Assembly: GCA_963785255.1 (NCBI GenBank)
Contig: CAWAUR010000009.1
Span: 310,001 to 374,000 of the forward strand
From: Bog-159 sp963785255
Lineage (GTDB): Bacteria > Acidobacteriota > Terriglobia > Bryobacterales > Bryobacteraceae
Direction of reading: 5' to 3'
DNA length: 64,000 nucleotides
Position numbers and translations under genes: made by a program. The notes below the pieces were generated by a model. It saw only the letters and a program-made list of their open reading frames with translations. It ran no database searches and had not been told where the DNA came from. Positions 43,985 to 51,824 of the stretch are shown here, piece after piece. Numbering within the stretch: the stretch's first letter is position 1; every line of letters starts with the position of its first letter.

Positions 43985-45199
43985 GTGAAAAACTTTAAGG
44001 GAATTCACCCGATGTACTGCGCGGCCGCGCTGGCCGTGGTGCTGGCGGGCTGCGGCAAGCAGCAGGCGCAGCAGGCGGGCGGGATGCCTCCCGTTCCGGT
44101 GAGCGTAGCGGTAGCCACCGAGGAAGCTATGCCGGTCGAGATCCGGGCTGTCGGCACCGTCGAGCCATCCACCACTGTGCAGATCAAATCGCAGGTGGCC
44201 GGCCAGTTGATGGGGGTCCATTTCACCGAAGGCCGAGACGTGAATAAGGACGATCTGCTGTTTGAAATCGATCCGCTGCCTTACCGCGATGCGTTGGCGC
44301 AAGCCGAAGCGGCGGTGGCCAAGGATCACGCGCAACTGGCGCAGGCGGAAGCCAACGTGGCGCGCGACAGCGCCCAGGCGAAGAGCGCCGAGGCGGATGC
44401 TTACCGTTACGAGCAGCTTGCCAAGGAAGGGGTCGCGCCGCAGATGCAGGCCACCCAAACCCGGGCCACGGCGGACGCCGCGCATGAATCGGTGCGCGCC
44501 GATCAAGCGGCCATCGCCAGCGCCCAGGCATCCTTGCAGAGCGACGAAGCCGCCGTGGCACGCGCCAAGCTGGATCTGGGCTACTGCGAGATACGCTCGC
44601 CGGTGAGCGGGCGCGCCGGCAATCTGCTGGTGCATCCCGGAAATTTGATCAAGGTGAACGACGTGGCCCTGGTAGTGATCAATCAGGTTGCGCCGGTCTT
44701 CGTTTCGTTCGGCGTGCCCGAAGAACAACTTAACGCCATCAAGCAGCGCAGCGCAGCGGGCAAAATGGACGTGGAAGCCTACTCGGACGCCGATCCTAAA
44801 CGCGTAGCGCGCGGGTTGCTGAAGGTGATCGACAACGCCGTGGACACCACCACGGGAACCATCAAGCTGAAAGCGGTGTTCGACAATCCGGACCGCCTGC
44901 TGTGGCCGGGCCAGTTCGTGAACGTACGCCTGACCTTGGATACGCAGAGCAATGCCACCGTGGTGCCTTCCGAAGCGGTGCAGGACGGCCAGCGCGGGCA
45001 GTTCATTTGCGTGGTCAAGCCGGACCAGAGCGTGGAATTCCGTCCGGTGACGGTGGACCGCACGGTCGGCCGCAAAGCGGTGATCGCGAAGGGGGTGGCG
45101 CCGGGTGAGACGGTGGTCACCGACGGCCAGTTGCGTCTCTTCCCAGGCGCGCGGATCCGGCCGGTGCCGGCCTCCAAAGTGGATAACCTGACGCTGTAA
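43985..45199 (+). CDS. RND efflux periplasmic adaptor (membrane fusion lipoprotein)
   Basis: 404 residues from GTG 43985 (GGAG 8 nt upstream). Lipobox VVLAGC with Cys23. Barrel-sandwich hybrid halves (VEIRAVGTVEPSTTVQIKSQ; GYCEIRSPVSGRAGN), a helical hairpin ~105-185 rich in Ala/Gln, then beta-barrel and membrane-proximal domains. Links the inner-membrane pump to an outer-membrane channel; no channel gene is nearby. 12 nt before the pump gene. Confidence 0.92.
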   Translation: MKNFKGIHPMYCAAALAVVLAGCGKQQAQQAGGMPPVPVSVAVATEEAMPVEIRAVGTVEPSTTVQIKSQVAGQLMGVHFTEGRDVNKDDLLFEIDPLPYRDALAQAEAAVAKDHAQLAQAEANVARDSAQAKSAEADAYRYEQLAKEGVAPQMQATQTRATADAAHESVRADQAAIASAQASLQSDEAAVARAKLDLGYCEIRSPVSGRAGNLLVHPGNLIKVNDVALVVINQVAPVFVSFGVPEEQLNAIKQRSAAGKMDVEAYSDADPKRVARGLLKVIDNAVDTTTGTIKLKAVFDNPDRLLWPGQFVNVRLTLDTQSNATVVPSEAVQDGQRGQFICVVKPDQSVEFRPVTVDRTVGRKAVIAKGVAPGETVVTDGQLRLFPGARIRPVPASKVDNLTL

Positions 45200-45211
45200 C
45201 GGGGTCTCGCC

Positions 45212-48200
45212 ATGCATATTTCCCGCATATTTATCGAACGCCCGGTGATGACCGCACTAGTCATGCTGGCCATTCTGTTGTTCGGCGTGGTGGCGTTTCG
45301 CGCGCTGCCTGTAGCCGCGCTGCCGACGGTGGATTATCCGACCCTCCAGGTGACCGCGGAACTTCCGGGCGCGAGTCCGGAGACCATGGCCGCGGCGGTG
45401 GCCACGCCGCTCGAGCGCGAATTTTCGACCATCGCCGGCCTGCAGAGCATGAGCTCCACGAATTCCCAAGGGAGCACGCAGATCAACGTGCAGTTCACGC
45501 TGGCACGCAATATCGATGCGGCCGCGCAGGATATCGAGTCGGCCATCGCCAAGGCGCAGGGCGTGTTGCCGGCCAATATGCCGCATCCCCCGTCGTATCA
45601 AAAAGCGAATCCGGCGGAGCAGCCGGTGCTGTTCCTTTCACTCACCTCCGACACGCTGCCGTTCTACACGGTAGATGAATACGCGGAGACGCTGCTGGCG
45701 CAGCGCATGTCGATGGTGAGCGGCGTTTCGCGCGTGGAGGTGTTTGGCGCGCAGAAATACGCCGTGCGCGTGCAACTCGATCCCGATAAACTGGCGTCGC
45801 GCGGCATCGGCTTCGATGAAGTGATGGACGCGATTCAACGCAGCAACGTGAACCTGCCCACGGGGAAGTTATACGGCGAGAAGCAGGCGTTCACCGTGGA
45901 ATCGAGCGGCCAACTGACGCGCGCCGCGCTTTACCGGCCCATCACGGTGGCGTATAAGAACGGCGTGCCGGTGCGTCTCGAACAACTCGGCAACGTGATC
46001 GACAGCGTGGAAAACGACAAGACCGGCGCTTGGTTCAATGGCAAAAAAAGCGCCATGATCGCCGTCGAGCGGCAGCCTGGCACCAATACGGTGGAAGTGG
46101 TGAAGAACGTCCGGGCTTTGTTGCCACAGTTCCGCAGCGAGTTACCGCCGTCGGTAAAACTCGAGATCGGCGGCGACGCGGCGGAACCCATCCAGGCCTC
46201 CATCAACGACGTGGAATACACGCTGGTGCTGACCGTCTGCCTGGTGGTGATGGTGATCTTCATCTTCCTACGCAACCTGAGCGCGACCCTCATACCAGGC
46301 GTGGCCGTGCCGCTTTCGATCATCGGCACTTTTGCCGTGATGTATCTGCTGGGTTATAGCCTGAACAATCTGTCGCTGATGGCGTTGACTCTGTCGGTGG
46401 GCTTCGTCGTCGACGACGCCATCGTGATGCTGGAGAATATCGTCCGCTACATGGAGATGGGCAAGGGCCGCATGGAAGCCGCGCTGCTGGCGTCGCGCGA
46501 AATTGGATTCACTATTATTTCGATGACCATTTCGCTGGTGGCCGTGTTCATTCCCATGCTGTTCATGGGTGGCATTGTGGGGCGCCTGTTGCACGAATTC
46601 TCGGTGACCATCGCGGTCGCGATTCTGATTTCGGGTTTTGTGTCGCTGAGTCTGACGCCAATGCTGGGCAGCCGTTTCCTGCGCTACCAGGACGCGCGCG
46701 AACATGGGAGGCTGTTCCGCGCGTTTGAAACGGGCTTTCGCGGCCTGACCTCAGCGTACGACCGTACCCTGCGCGGCGTGCTGCGGCATCAGTTCGCCAC
46801 GCTGATGGCTGGAATTCTGCTGCTGGCCGGAACCGTGTTTATGTTTTACGGCATGCCCACCGGATTCATTCCCAGCCAGGACAGCGGCTTCTTTTTCGGA
46901 TTCGCGCTTTCCGGCCAGGACATTTCTTATGAGTCGATGGCCAAACATTTGCGCGCCGTGGCGGACCTAGTGCAGCAGGATCCGGACGTGGAGAACACCG
47001 GCGCGTTCATGATGGGCGGCAACCAGGTGGGCATGTTCGCCACGCTGAAGCCGCGCGCGGACCGCAAGTTCACCGCCGATCAGATTCTGGAGCGCGTGCG
47101 GCCCAAGGTGGCGGCCGTCCCCGGCATCATGGTGTTTCTGCAGAATCCGCCGCCCGTGACGGTGAGCGGCCAATTCAGCACCAGCCTGTATCAGATGACT
47201 ATGCAGAGCGCGAATTTGAAGGAGATTTACGCCTGGGTCGATCCGGTGGTGGACAAGATGCGCATGCTGCCTGGCTTTCTGGACGTAAATTCCGACCTGC
47301 AGATCGCCAGCCCGCAAGTGAACGTGGATATCGACCGGGATCGCGCCATGGCTTTGGGTTTGTCGCCGCAACAAATCGAAGACGTGCTTTATGCGGCCTA
47401 TGGCGACCGGCAGGTCTCGACCATTTATACGCCCGCCAATCAGTACGCCGTCATCATCCAGGTGGACCCGCGTTATCAGCGCACGCCCGAGGGACTGTCG
47501 AAGATCTATGTGCGATCGACACAGGGTCAGTTAGTGCCGCTCGATGCGGTGGTGAAGTTATCGCGCGGTGTAGGTCCGCTGACCGTCAACCATTTCGGTC
47601 AATTACCGGCAGTTACTGTGTCATTCAATTTGAAACCGGGTTACTCGCTGGGGCAGGCGGCCGAACAGGTGAAACAGACTATTCAGGAATTGCGTATGCC
47701 GCCGACTATCAGCGTGAACTTCCAGGGCACTGTGAAGGAGTTTCAGCAGTCGTTCCAGGGAATGACTGTCTTACTGATCGTAGCTATTCTGGTGATCTAC
47801 ATCGTGCTGGGGATTTTGTATGAGAGCTTCATTCACCCGGTGACCATTCTTTCGGGGCTGCCTTCGGCGGTGTTCGGCGCGCTGCTTACGCTGCGCCTGT
47901 TTCACAAGGAGCTGGATCTCTACGCGTTTGTCGGTTTGATCATGCTATTCGGCGTGGTGAAGAAGAACGCCATCATGATGATCGACTTCGCCCTGGAGCA
48001 GCAGCGCGTGGAAGGCAAGGCGCCGTTCGAAGCGATCTACTCGGGCTGCATGCTACGCTTCCGGCCAATTATGATGACCACGGTGGCGGCGCTGTTCGGC
48101 ACGCTGCCCATCGCGCTGGGCTATGGCGAAGGCGCGGACGCGCGGCAGCCGCTGGGTTTGGCGGTGGTCGGGGGATTGCTGGTATCACAGTTACTGACGC

Positions 48201-48310
48201 TGTATATTACGCCGGTGATTTATCTGTATATGGAGCGGTTGCAGAATTGGCTGCGGGGGAGTAAGGGCGCAGCGGTTACGGCGCGTCCGGCGGAACTCGC
48301 CACGCGATAG
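45212..48310 (+). CDS. RND multidrug efflux transporter (AcrB/MdtB family)
   Basis: 1032 residues, full length for the family. N-terminus FIERPVMTALVMLAILLFGV. Porter domains, then TM4 with the proton-relay VDDAIVMLENIVRYMEMGKG, and the second half TVLLIVAILVIYIVLGILYE, GVVKKNAIMMIDFALEQQ. Exports drugs or other small molecules with the preceding adaptor. Its last ~205 codons are duplicated at 50334-50948 and a tiny third piece lies near 51690. Confidence 0.93.
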   Translation: MHISRIFIERPVMTALVMLAILLFGVVAFRALPVAALPTVDYPTLQVTAELPGASPETMAAAVATPLEREFSTIAGLQSMSSTNSQGSTQINVQFTLARNIDAAAQDIESAIAKAQGVLPANMPHPPSYQKANPAEQPVLFLSLTSDTLPFYTVDEYAETLLAQRMSMVSGVSRVEVFGAQKYAVRVQLDPDKLASRGIGFDEVMDAIQRSNVNLPTGKLYGEKQAFTVESSGQLTRAALYRPITVAYKNGVPVRLEQLGNVIDSVENDKTGAWFNGKKSAMIAVERQPGTNTVEVVKNVRALLPQFRSELPPSVKLEIGGDAAEPIQASINDVEYTLVLTVCLVVMVIFIFLRNLSATLIPGVAVPLSIIGTFAVMYLLGYSLNNLSLMALTLSVGFVVDDAIVMLENIVRYMEMGKGRMEAALLASREIGFTIISMTISLVAVFIPMLFMGGIVGRLLHEFSVTIAVAILISGFVSLSLTPMLGSRFLRYQDAREHGRLFRAFETGFRGLTSAYDRTLRGVLRHQFATLMAGILLLAGTVFMFYGMPTGFIPSQDSGFFFGFALSGQDISYESMAKHLRAVADLVQQDPDVENTGAFMMGGNQVGMFATLKPRADRKFTADQILERVRPKVAAVPGIMVFLQNPPPVTVSGQFSTSLYQMTMQSANLKEIYAWVDPVVDKMRMLPGFLDVNSDLQIASPQVNVDIDRDRAMALGLSPQQIEDVLYAAYGDRQVSTIYTPANQYAVIIQVDPRYQRTPEGLSKIYVRSTQGQLVPLDAVVKLSRGVGPLTVNHFGQLPAVTVSFNLKPGYSLGQAAEQVKQTIQELRMPPTISVNFQGTVKEFQQSFQGMTVLLIVAILVIYIVLGILYESFIHPVTILSGLPSAVFGALLTLRLFHKELDLYAFVGLIMLFGVVKKNAIMMIDFALEQQRVEGKAPFEAIYSGCMLRFRPIMMTTVAALFGTLPIALGYGEGADARQPLGLAVVGGLLVSQLLTLYITPVIYLYMERLQNWLRGSKGAAVTARPAELATR

Positions 48311-48703
48311 ACCTGGTTCACCTAGCAACAACAGACGCCAGCACTTTACAACAACCTACCGAGCCGCGACCGCCAGGGCGCGGGCTTGCACTTTCGCAAG
48401 GCGATCGAATCGGAATCGCATGGCTGTGTTTGGGCGAAGAAATTCCGGCTCATAGCCCGAAATGTCGAGATTCTCTTCAATCAGGGCTCGGCTGGCCTAA
48501 CAGGCACGCGCCAGTTATTCAATTCACACGATTGCAACAAAGCAGATTTTCCACGGCAGTCGTCTTGGTACCCGTTAGTACGTAGTCCAAAGTTCGGGTC
48601 AACTTACGTGTTGACCAACCGCGGCGCCGCGTGAGAGACTTAACGCAACTGCCGCGACACCGCAGGCCGGTCCTTCCATGGCGGCGCCACTGAAGGAGGC
48701 GAT
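48311..48703. promoter_or_regulatory. Upstream region of module 2
   Basis: No gene seen. 48359-48385 is an S-family arm (CCGAGCCGCGACCGCCAGGG). From 48396 the sequence is homologous to the region upstream of module 1. AAGGAGG at ~48693 precedes the leader ATG at 48704. A promoter is expected but not pinpointed. Confidence 0.6.
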
Positions 48704-48843
48704 ATGCAGCTCAACCGAGGCTCCCTCTCTCTCTCTCTCTCTCTGCGCTTGCAGCGGCCATGATGATGTGGACGCCGGCCGCGGCCCAGGACTACTCGTG
48801 CGCGCCGAGCGTCAGCGTGCTGACGTCCGGAGAGGACCTATGA
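48704..48843 (+). pseudogene. Leader and stub of the deleted propeller gene
   Basis: ATG 48704 with AAGGAGG starts MQLNRGSLSLSLSL, which stops at CCATGA as in module 1. The other frame from 48760 reads MMMWTPAAAQDYSCAPSVSV then LTSGEDL and stops at TGA overlapping the GloVer ATG. The stub equals the first ~22 residues of the module 1 propeller joined, at an ACGTC repeat, to the sequence just before GloVer. Confidence 0.85.
48725..48744 (+). repeat. (CT)10 microsatellite in module 2 leader
   Basis: 20 bases of CT preceded by CTCC. One T-to-C difference shortens the pure tract relative to module 1, but the leader has the same total length and phase. Removing one unit would open a signal peptide ending ALAAAMMMWTPAAAQDYS. 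Confidence 0.93.
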
Positions 48844-50204
48844 CAGGACAAAGCCTTGCGCGCACGCTCATTCTGTTCTCCGCCCTGACGGGCGTCTTCG
48901 TAGACCGCGCTCTGGCCGCCGGTCCGGGGACGATTACACGCCTCAATGACTTCAGCCAAGGCTATGGTCTGCCAGGGTGGCTGGTGGAGGTCTCGCCTGG
49001 CCTATTCGCGGCCGCGGCGTTAGATCCAAGCAGCGCGCCCCGAGTGTTCATGCTAACTGGTCAGGGATCCCTCACATCGATATACACCTTCCCCGCGAAC
49101 GCGGGTCCCTTCCAGCCCTTGGTCCAAGCCGTGAACGGCCGACTCTATGGAGCACAGTCGGTTCCCTCGGTAAACTTCAGCTTCAGCGTCGCGGGAAACT
49201 TCCTGACCTACCCCCAAACCCTCCCGTACTCCCCTTGGCTGTCCGTCCAGACGCCCGACGGCGGACTGTACGGAACGGAACGCAACTTTTGCAACTCGGA
49301 CAACGCCTTTGTAAGGATGACCGTGGACGGGACAACCACCATCGTGCATAAGTTCACCGCTCAGGAGGGCGTCGCCTATGGCCTTCCCCTTCTGGCTTCC
49401 GACGGGAAGTTCTACGGCATCTCGGGGCTGGGTACCTGCCTCCCCGAGAGCAGCACCGCGGCAATGGTGTACCGCGTGACGCCGCAAGGCGCGATGACCA
49501 TCCTAGCCAGCTATCCCGATGGGCGAAACTACTACGCTCCCGGGTTCTACCACGAAAGCCTGGTACAGGGCGCCAACGGCAAGCTTTACGGAACGGCAGC
49601 GTTGGGCGGCGAGAGCCGCGCGGGCGCCATATTTGAGGTGTCCCTCGGCGGCACTTACAGGGTGCTGCATGAGTATGCAAAGCAGGCCACCGGGGCCCCC
49701 ACGTTCCTCACCGACGCCAGTGACGGAAACATGTACGGCGTTACGGCCGGCAAGCAGGTTGGCGCCAGCTTCAATAGCCTGTTCCGGATCACCCCTGCGG
49801 GCGACTACGAACAGCTCCAGGTACTCAACGGGGCTACCATAGGCAACTGCCCTTGCTGGCTTACACAAGGCAGCGATGGCCGGTTCTACGGCACAGCGAT
49901 GAACGGCGGGCCGGTTGGGGTCGGCACGGCCTGGGTTTGGGATCTTGGGCTGCCCAAGCCCCTGCCTGGAATCCGCGGGACCCTGCCCAACGGCGGATCG
50001 GTGGGTACGGTGGTGACCATTTGGGGCAAGAATCTGCTGGGCACGACTTCGGTTACTTTCAACGGCACACCGGCGACGAACTTCAGCAATATCTCAAGGG
50101 AGTTTGTGTCGGCGACCGTGCCGCCGGGCGCTACGAGCGGTCCGGTGGTGTTGACCACGCCGAATGGAACCGCCACTTCGCCGGAATCCTTCACCGTCGA
50201 GTAA
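48840..50204 (+). CDS. Secreted GloVer-repeat / TIG-domain protein, copy 2
   Basis: 454 residues from ATG 48840; SD GGAGAGGA just upstream. Signal peptide MTGQSLARTLILFSALTGVF. Same repeats and TIG end as copy 1, collinear along the whole length, with scattered substitutions concentrated in the N-terminal third. An open frame extends upstream to 48678, but it runs through the CT tract and shows no signal peptide, so I reject that start. Confidence 0.85.
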   Translation: MTGQSLARTLILFSALTGVFVDRALAAGPGTITRLNDFSQGYGLPGWLVEVSPGLFAAAALDPSSAPRVFMLTGQGSLTSIYTFPANAGPFQPLVQAVNGRLYGAQSVPSVNFSFSVAGNFLTYPQTLPYSPWLSVQTPDGGLYGTERNFCNSDNAFVRMTVDGTTTIVHKFTAQEGVAYGLPLLASDGKFYGISGLGTCLPESSTAAMVYRVTPQGAMTILASYPDGRNYYAPGFYHESLVQGANGKLYGTAALGGESRAGAIFEVSLGGTYRVLHEYAKQATGAPTFLTDASDGNMYGVTAGKQVGASFNSLFRITPAGDYEQLQVLNGATIGNCPCWLTQGSDGRFYGTAMNGGPVGVGTAWVWDLGLPKPLPGIRGTLPNGGSVGTVVTIWGKNLLGTTSVTFNGTPATNFSNISREFVSATVPPGATSGPVVLTTPNGTATSPESFTVE

Positions 50205-50333
50205 CAACCCGTGATTGGGCCGTGCCCTGCGCGAGCGCCGCACGGTGGTGAAGCCACGCGCGCCGCAGGCCCGCCGGCGGTGAGTCGTGCCGGTGTCATC
50301 AGCCTCAGGCCGCGGGCCGCGCAGGAACCGCGT

Positions 50334-50948
50334 ATGCCGCTTACCATCAGCGTGAACTTCCAGGGCACTGTGAAGGAGTTTCAGCAGTCGTTCCAGGGAA
50401 TGACTGTCTTACTGATCGTAGCTATTCTGGTGATCTACATCGTGCTGGGGATTTTGTATGAGAGCTTCATTCACCCGGTGACCATTCTTTCGGGGCTGCC
50501 TTCGGCTGTGTTCGGCGCGCTGCTTACGCTGCGCTTGTTCCACAAGGAACTGGACCTCTACGCGTTCGTCGGATTGATCATGCTGTTCGGCGTGGTGAAG
50601 AAGAACGCCATCATGATGATCGACTTCGCCCTGGAGCAGCAGCGCGTGGAAGGCAAGGCGCCGTTCGAAGCGATCTACTCGGGCTGCATGCTGCGTTTCC
50701 GGCCGATTATGATGACCACGGTGGCGGCGCTGTTCGGCACGCTGCCCATCGCGCTGGGCTATGGCGAAGGCGCGGACGCGCGGCAGCCGCTGGGTTTGGC
50801 GGTGGTCGGGGGCTTGTTGGTTTCGCAGTTACTGACTCTGTATATCACGCCGGTGATTTATTTATATATGGAGCGGTTGCAAGGGTGGCTGCGGGGCGGA
50901 AAAGGCGCGACGATGCCTGCGCGGCCGGCGGAACTGGCCGCGCGATAG
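50334..50948 (+). pseudogene. Truncated duplicate of the RND pump 3' end
   Basis: From about ISVNFQGTVKEFQQSFQG to the C-terminal RPAELAAR it repeats the last ~205 residues of the pump at 45212-48310, including GVVKKNAIMMIDFALEQQ. Many base differences are synonymous, so the copy is not recent or was long under selection. An ATG exists at 50334 but there is no SD, and only the last transmembrane helices are present. Confidence 0.92.
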
Positions 50949-51070
50949 GGCCCTATGCAGAGCGGTTCAGTTCGGCAGTAGATGCTCATCTTGTCCGTAC
51001 CGAGGCGGGCGTGCTGGTTGACAAAACCCCGGAAGCGCTGGCAGCGGTTTAGAATAGTGAGCGGCTGCAT
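50949..51070 (-). pseudogene. N-terminal relic of an ISL3-like transposase
   Basis: From ATG 51070 the frame reads MQPLTILNRCQRFRGFVNQH then ARLGTDKMSI. This resembles the N-terminus of ISL3-type transposases (ILNRCxxFxGFVYxHARF...), from memory. It degenerates after ~30 residues next to the RND fragment. No catalytic residues or inverted repeats remain. Confidence 0.4.
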
Positions 51071-51248
51071 GGTGCGGGAGCGGGTGGTGCGAAGCCTCTA
51101 TCATAAATCGGCCCCAGACGCGGGCTCGCCCTCCCGTCTCGACACGCCGTGGCCCGTAGTCGGGGAGATCGCTCAGGATTTCAACGAGAAGTTATTGTTA
51201 CTAATTCCGGTTCACATCCGCGTCGGCCTCTCCAGGCGTTTCTCTGAG
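51071..51248. other. Short intergenic region without recognised features
   Basis: Between the transposase-like relic and the DUF1801 gene stop. Nothing supported. Confidence 0.5.
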
Positions 51249-51674
51249 CTAGCCGTTTTCGACGCGCGCCTTGATATCCGAATACGCCGTATCGATCAGC
51301 CTCCTTAGATCTGCCGCGTTCGCGGCCGCTCCTGGTCCCAGTTTCACATGGCGCATGAACTTGCCGGTGCCTTGCAACAAGCGGGACGGATCCGACAACG
51401 ATGCGCCGTGAAAAAACCCCACATTGACGTGCGAGGAGAATACATTGACATAGCCGAAGGGCGCATCTCCCAAACATGCAACCGGACAGCCGTCATGCAA
51501 AAGTTCCCGGACTTCGTCCCCGCACTTTCGCATCACCTCAAACCACTCATACGCGATGGCTCCCAATTGACCGGCATGCTCTTTCATCCATGCATCGATG
51601 GCGGGATCCCGCTCGACAGCGCCGTTGAATCGCAGCAATTCCGCCAGCTTCACGGATCTTAATTTATCATCCAA
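51249..51674 (-). CDS. DUF1801-type protein
   Basis: 141 residues; TTG start at 51674 (no ATG until residue ~29). Alpha/beta fold with DAWMKEHAGQLGAIAYEWFE, ELLHDGCPVACLGDAPFGYV and HVNVGFFHGASLSDPSRLLQ. Matches the DUF1801/YdhG-like family of unknown biochemical role. Sits between two RND 3'-end remnants. Confidence 0.8.
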   Translation of the reverse strand: MDDKLRSVKLAELLRFNGAVERDPAIDAWMKEHAGQLGAIAYEWFEVMRKCGDEVRELLHDGCPVACLGDAPFGYVNVFSSHVNVGFFHGASLSDPSRLLQGTGKFMRHVKLGPGAAANAADLRRLIDTAYSDIKARVENG

Positions 51675-51688
51675 ATGGGTGGCTTAGA

Positions 51689-51733
51689 AGGGTGCCGCGG
51701 TCCCGGCGCGTCCGGCGGAACTGGCCGCCTGGC
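51689..51733 (+). pseudogene. Third, ~45-bp remnant of the RND pump C-terminus
   Basis: Translates as KGAAVPARPAELAA, matching the extreme C-terminus of the pump (KGAAVTARPAELATR) and of its first fragment (KGATMPARPAELAAR). GCGTCCGGCGGAACT is shared exactly with the intact gene. Too short to code; it marks an older copy of the same 3' end. Confidence 0.7.
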
Positions 51734-51824
51734 CGCACTTCGCGTCATAGTGGAGCACGGAACTATGGATGATTAGAAGGCGGCTATGCACCAAATACGG
51801 CTTCCGAGGATTCCCCGCTCGATG

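Larger units (their letters stand above)
48396..50204 (+). mobile_element. Duplicated module 2 (propeller gene deleted, GloVer intact)
   Basis: Same left edge (GCAAGGCGATCGA at 48396-48408) and same right edge (GloVer stop) as module 1, in opposite orientation. It sits downstream of the intact RND gene and is followed by a truncated RND 3' copy. Differs by a ~1.93-kb deletion of the propeller gene. No transposase or terminal repeats seen; mobility is inferred from the matching layout. Confidence 0.55.

Noticed and set aside
48678..48839. N-terminal extension of GloVer copy 2 to ATG 48678
   Set aside because: Passes through the CT tract in a third frame, has no signal peptide, and the conserved SD and start at 48840 match copy 1.
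50211..50948. 245-residue membrane protein as an independent gene
   Set aside because: It is the C-terminal end of an RND pump plus unrelated 5' bases, without an SD at either ATG.
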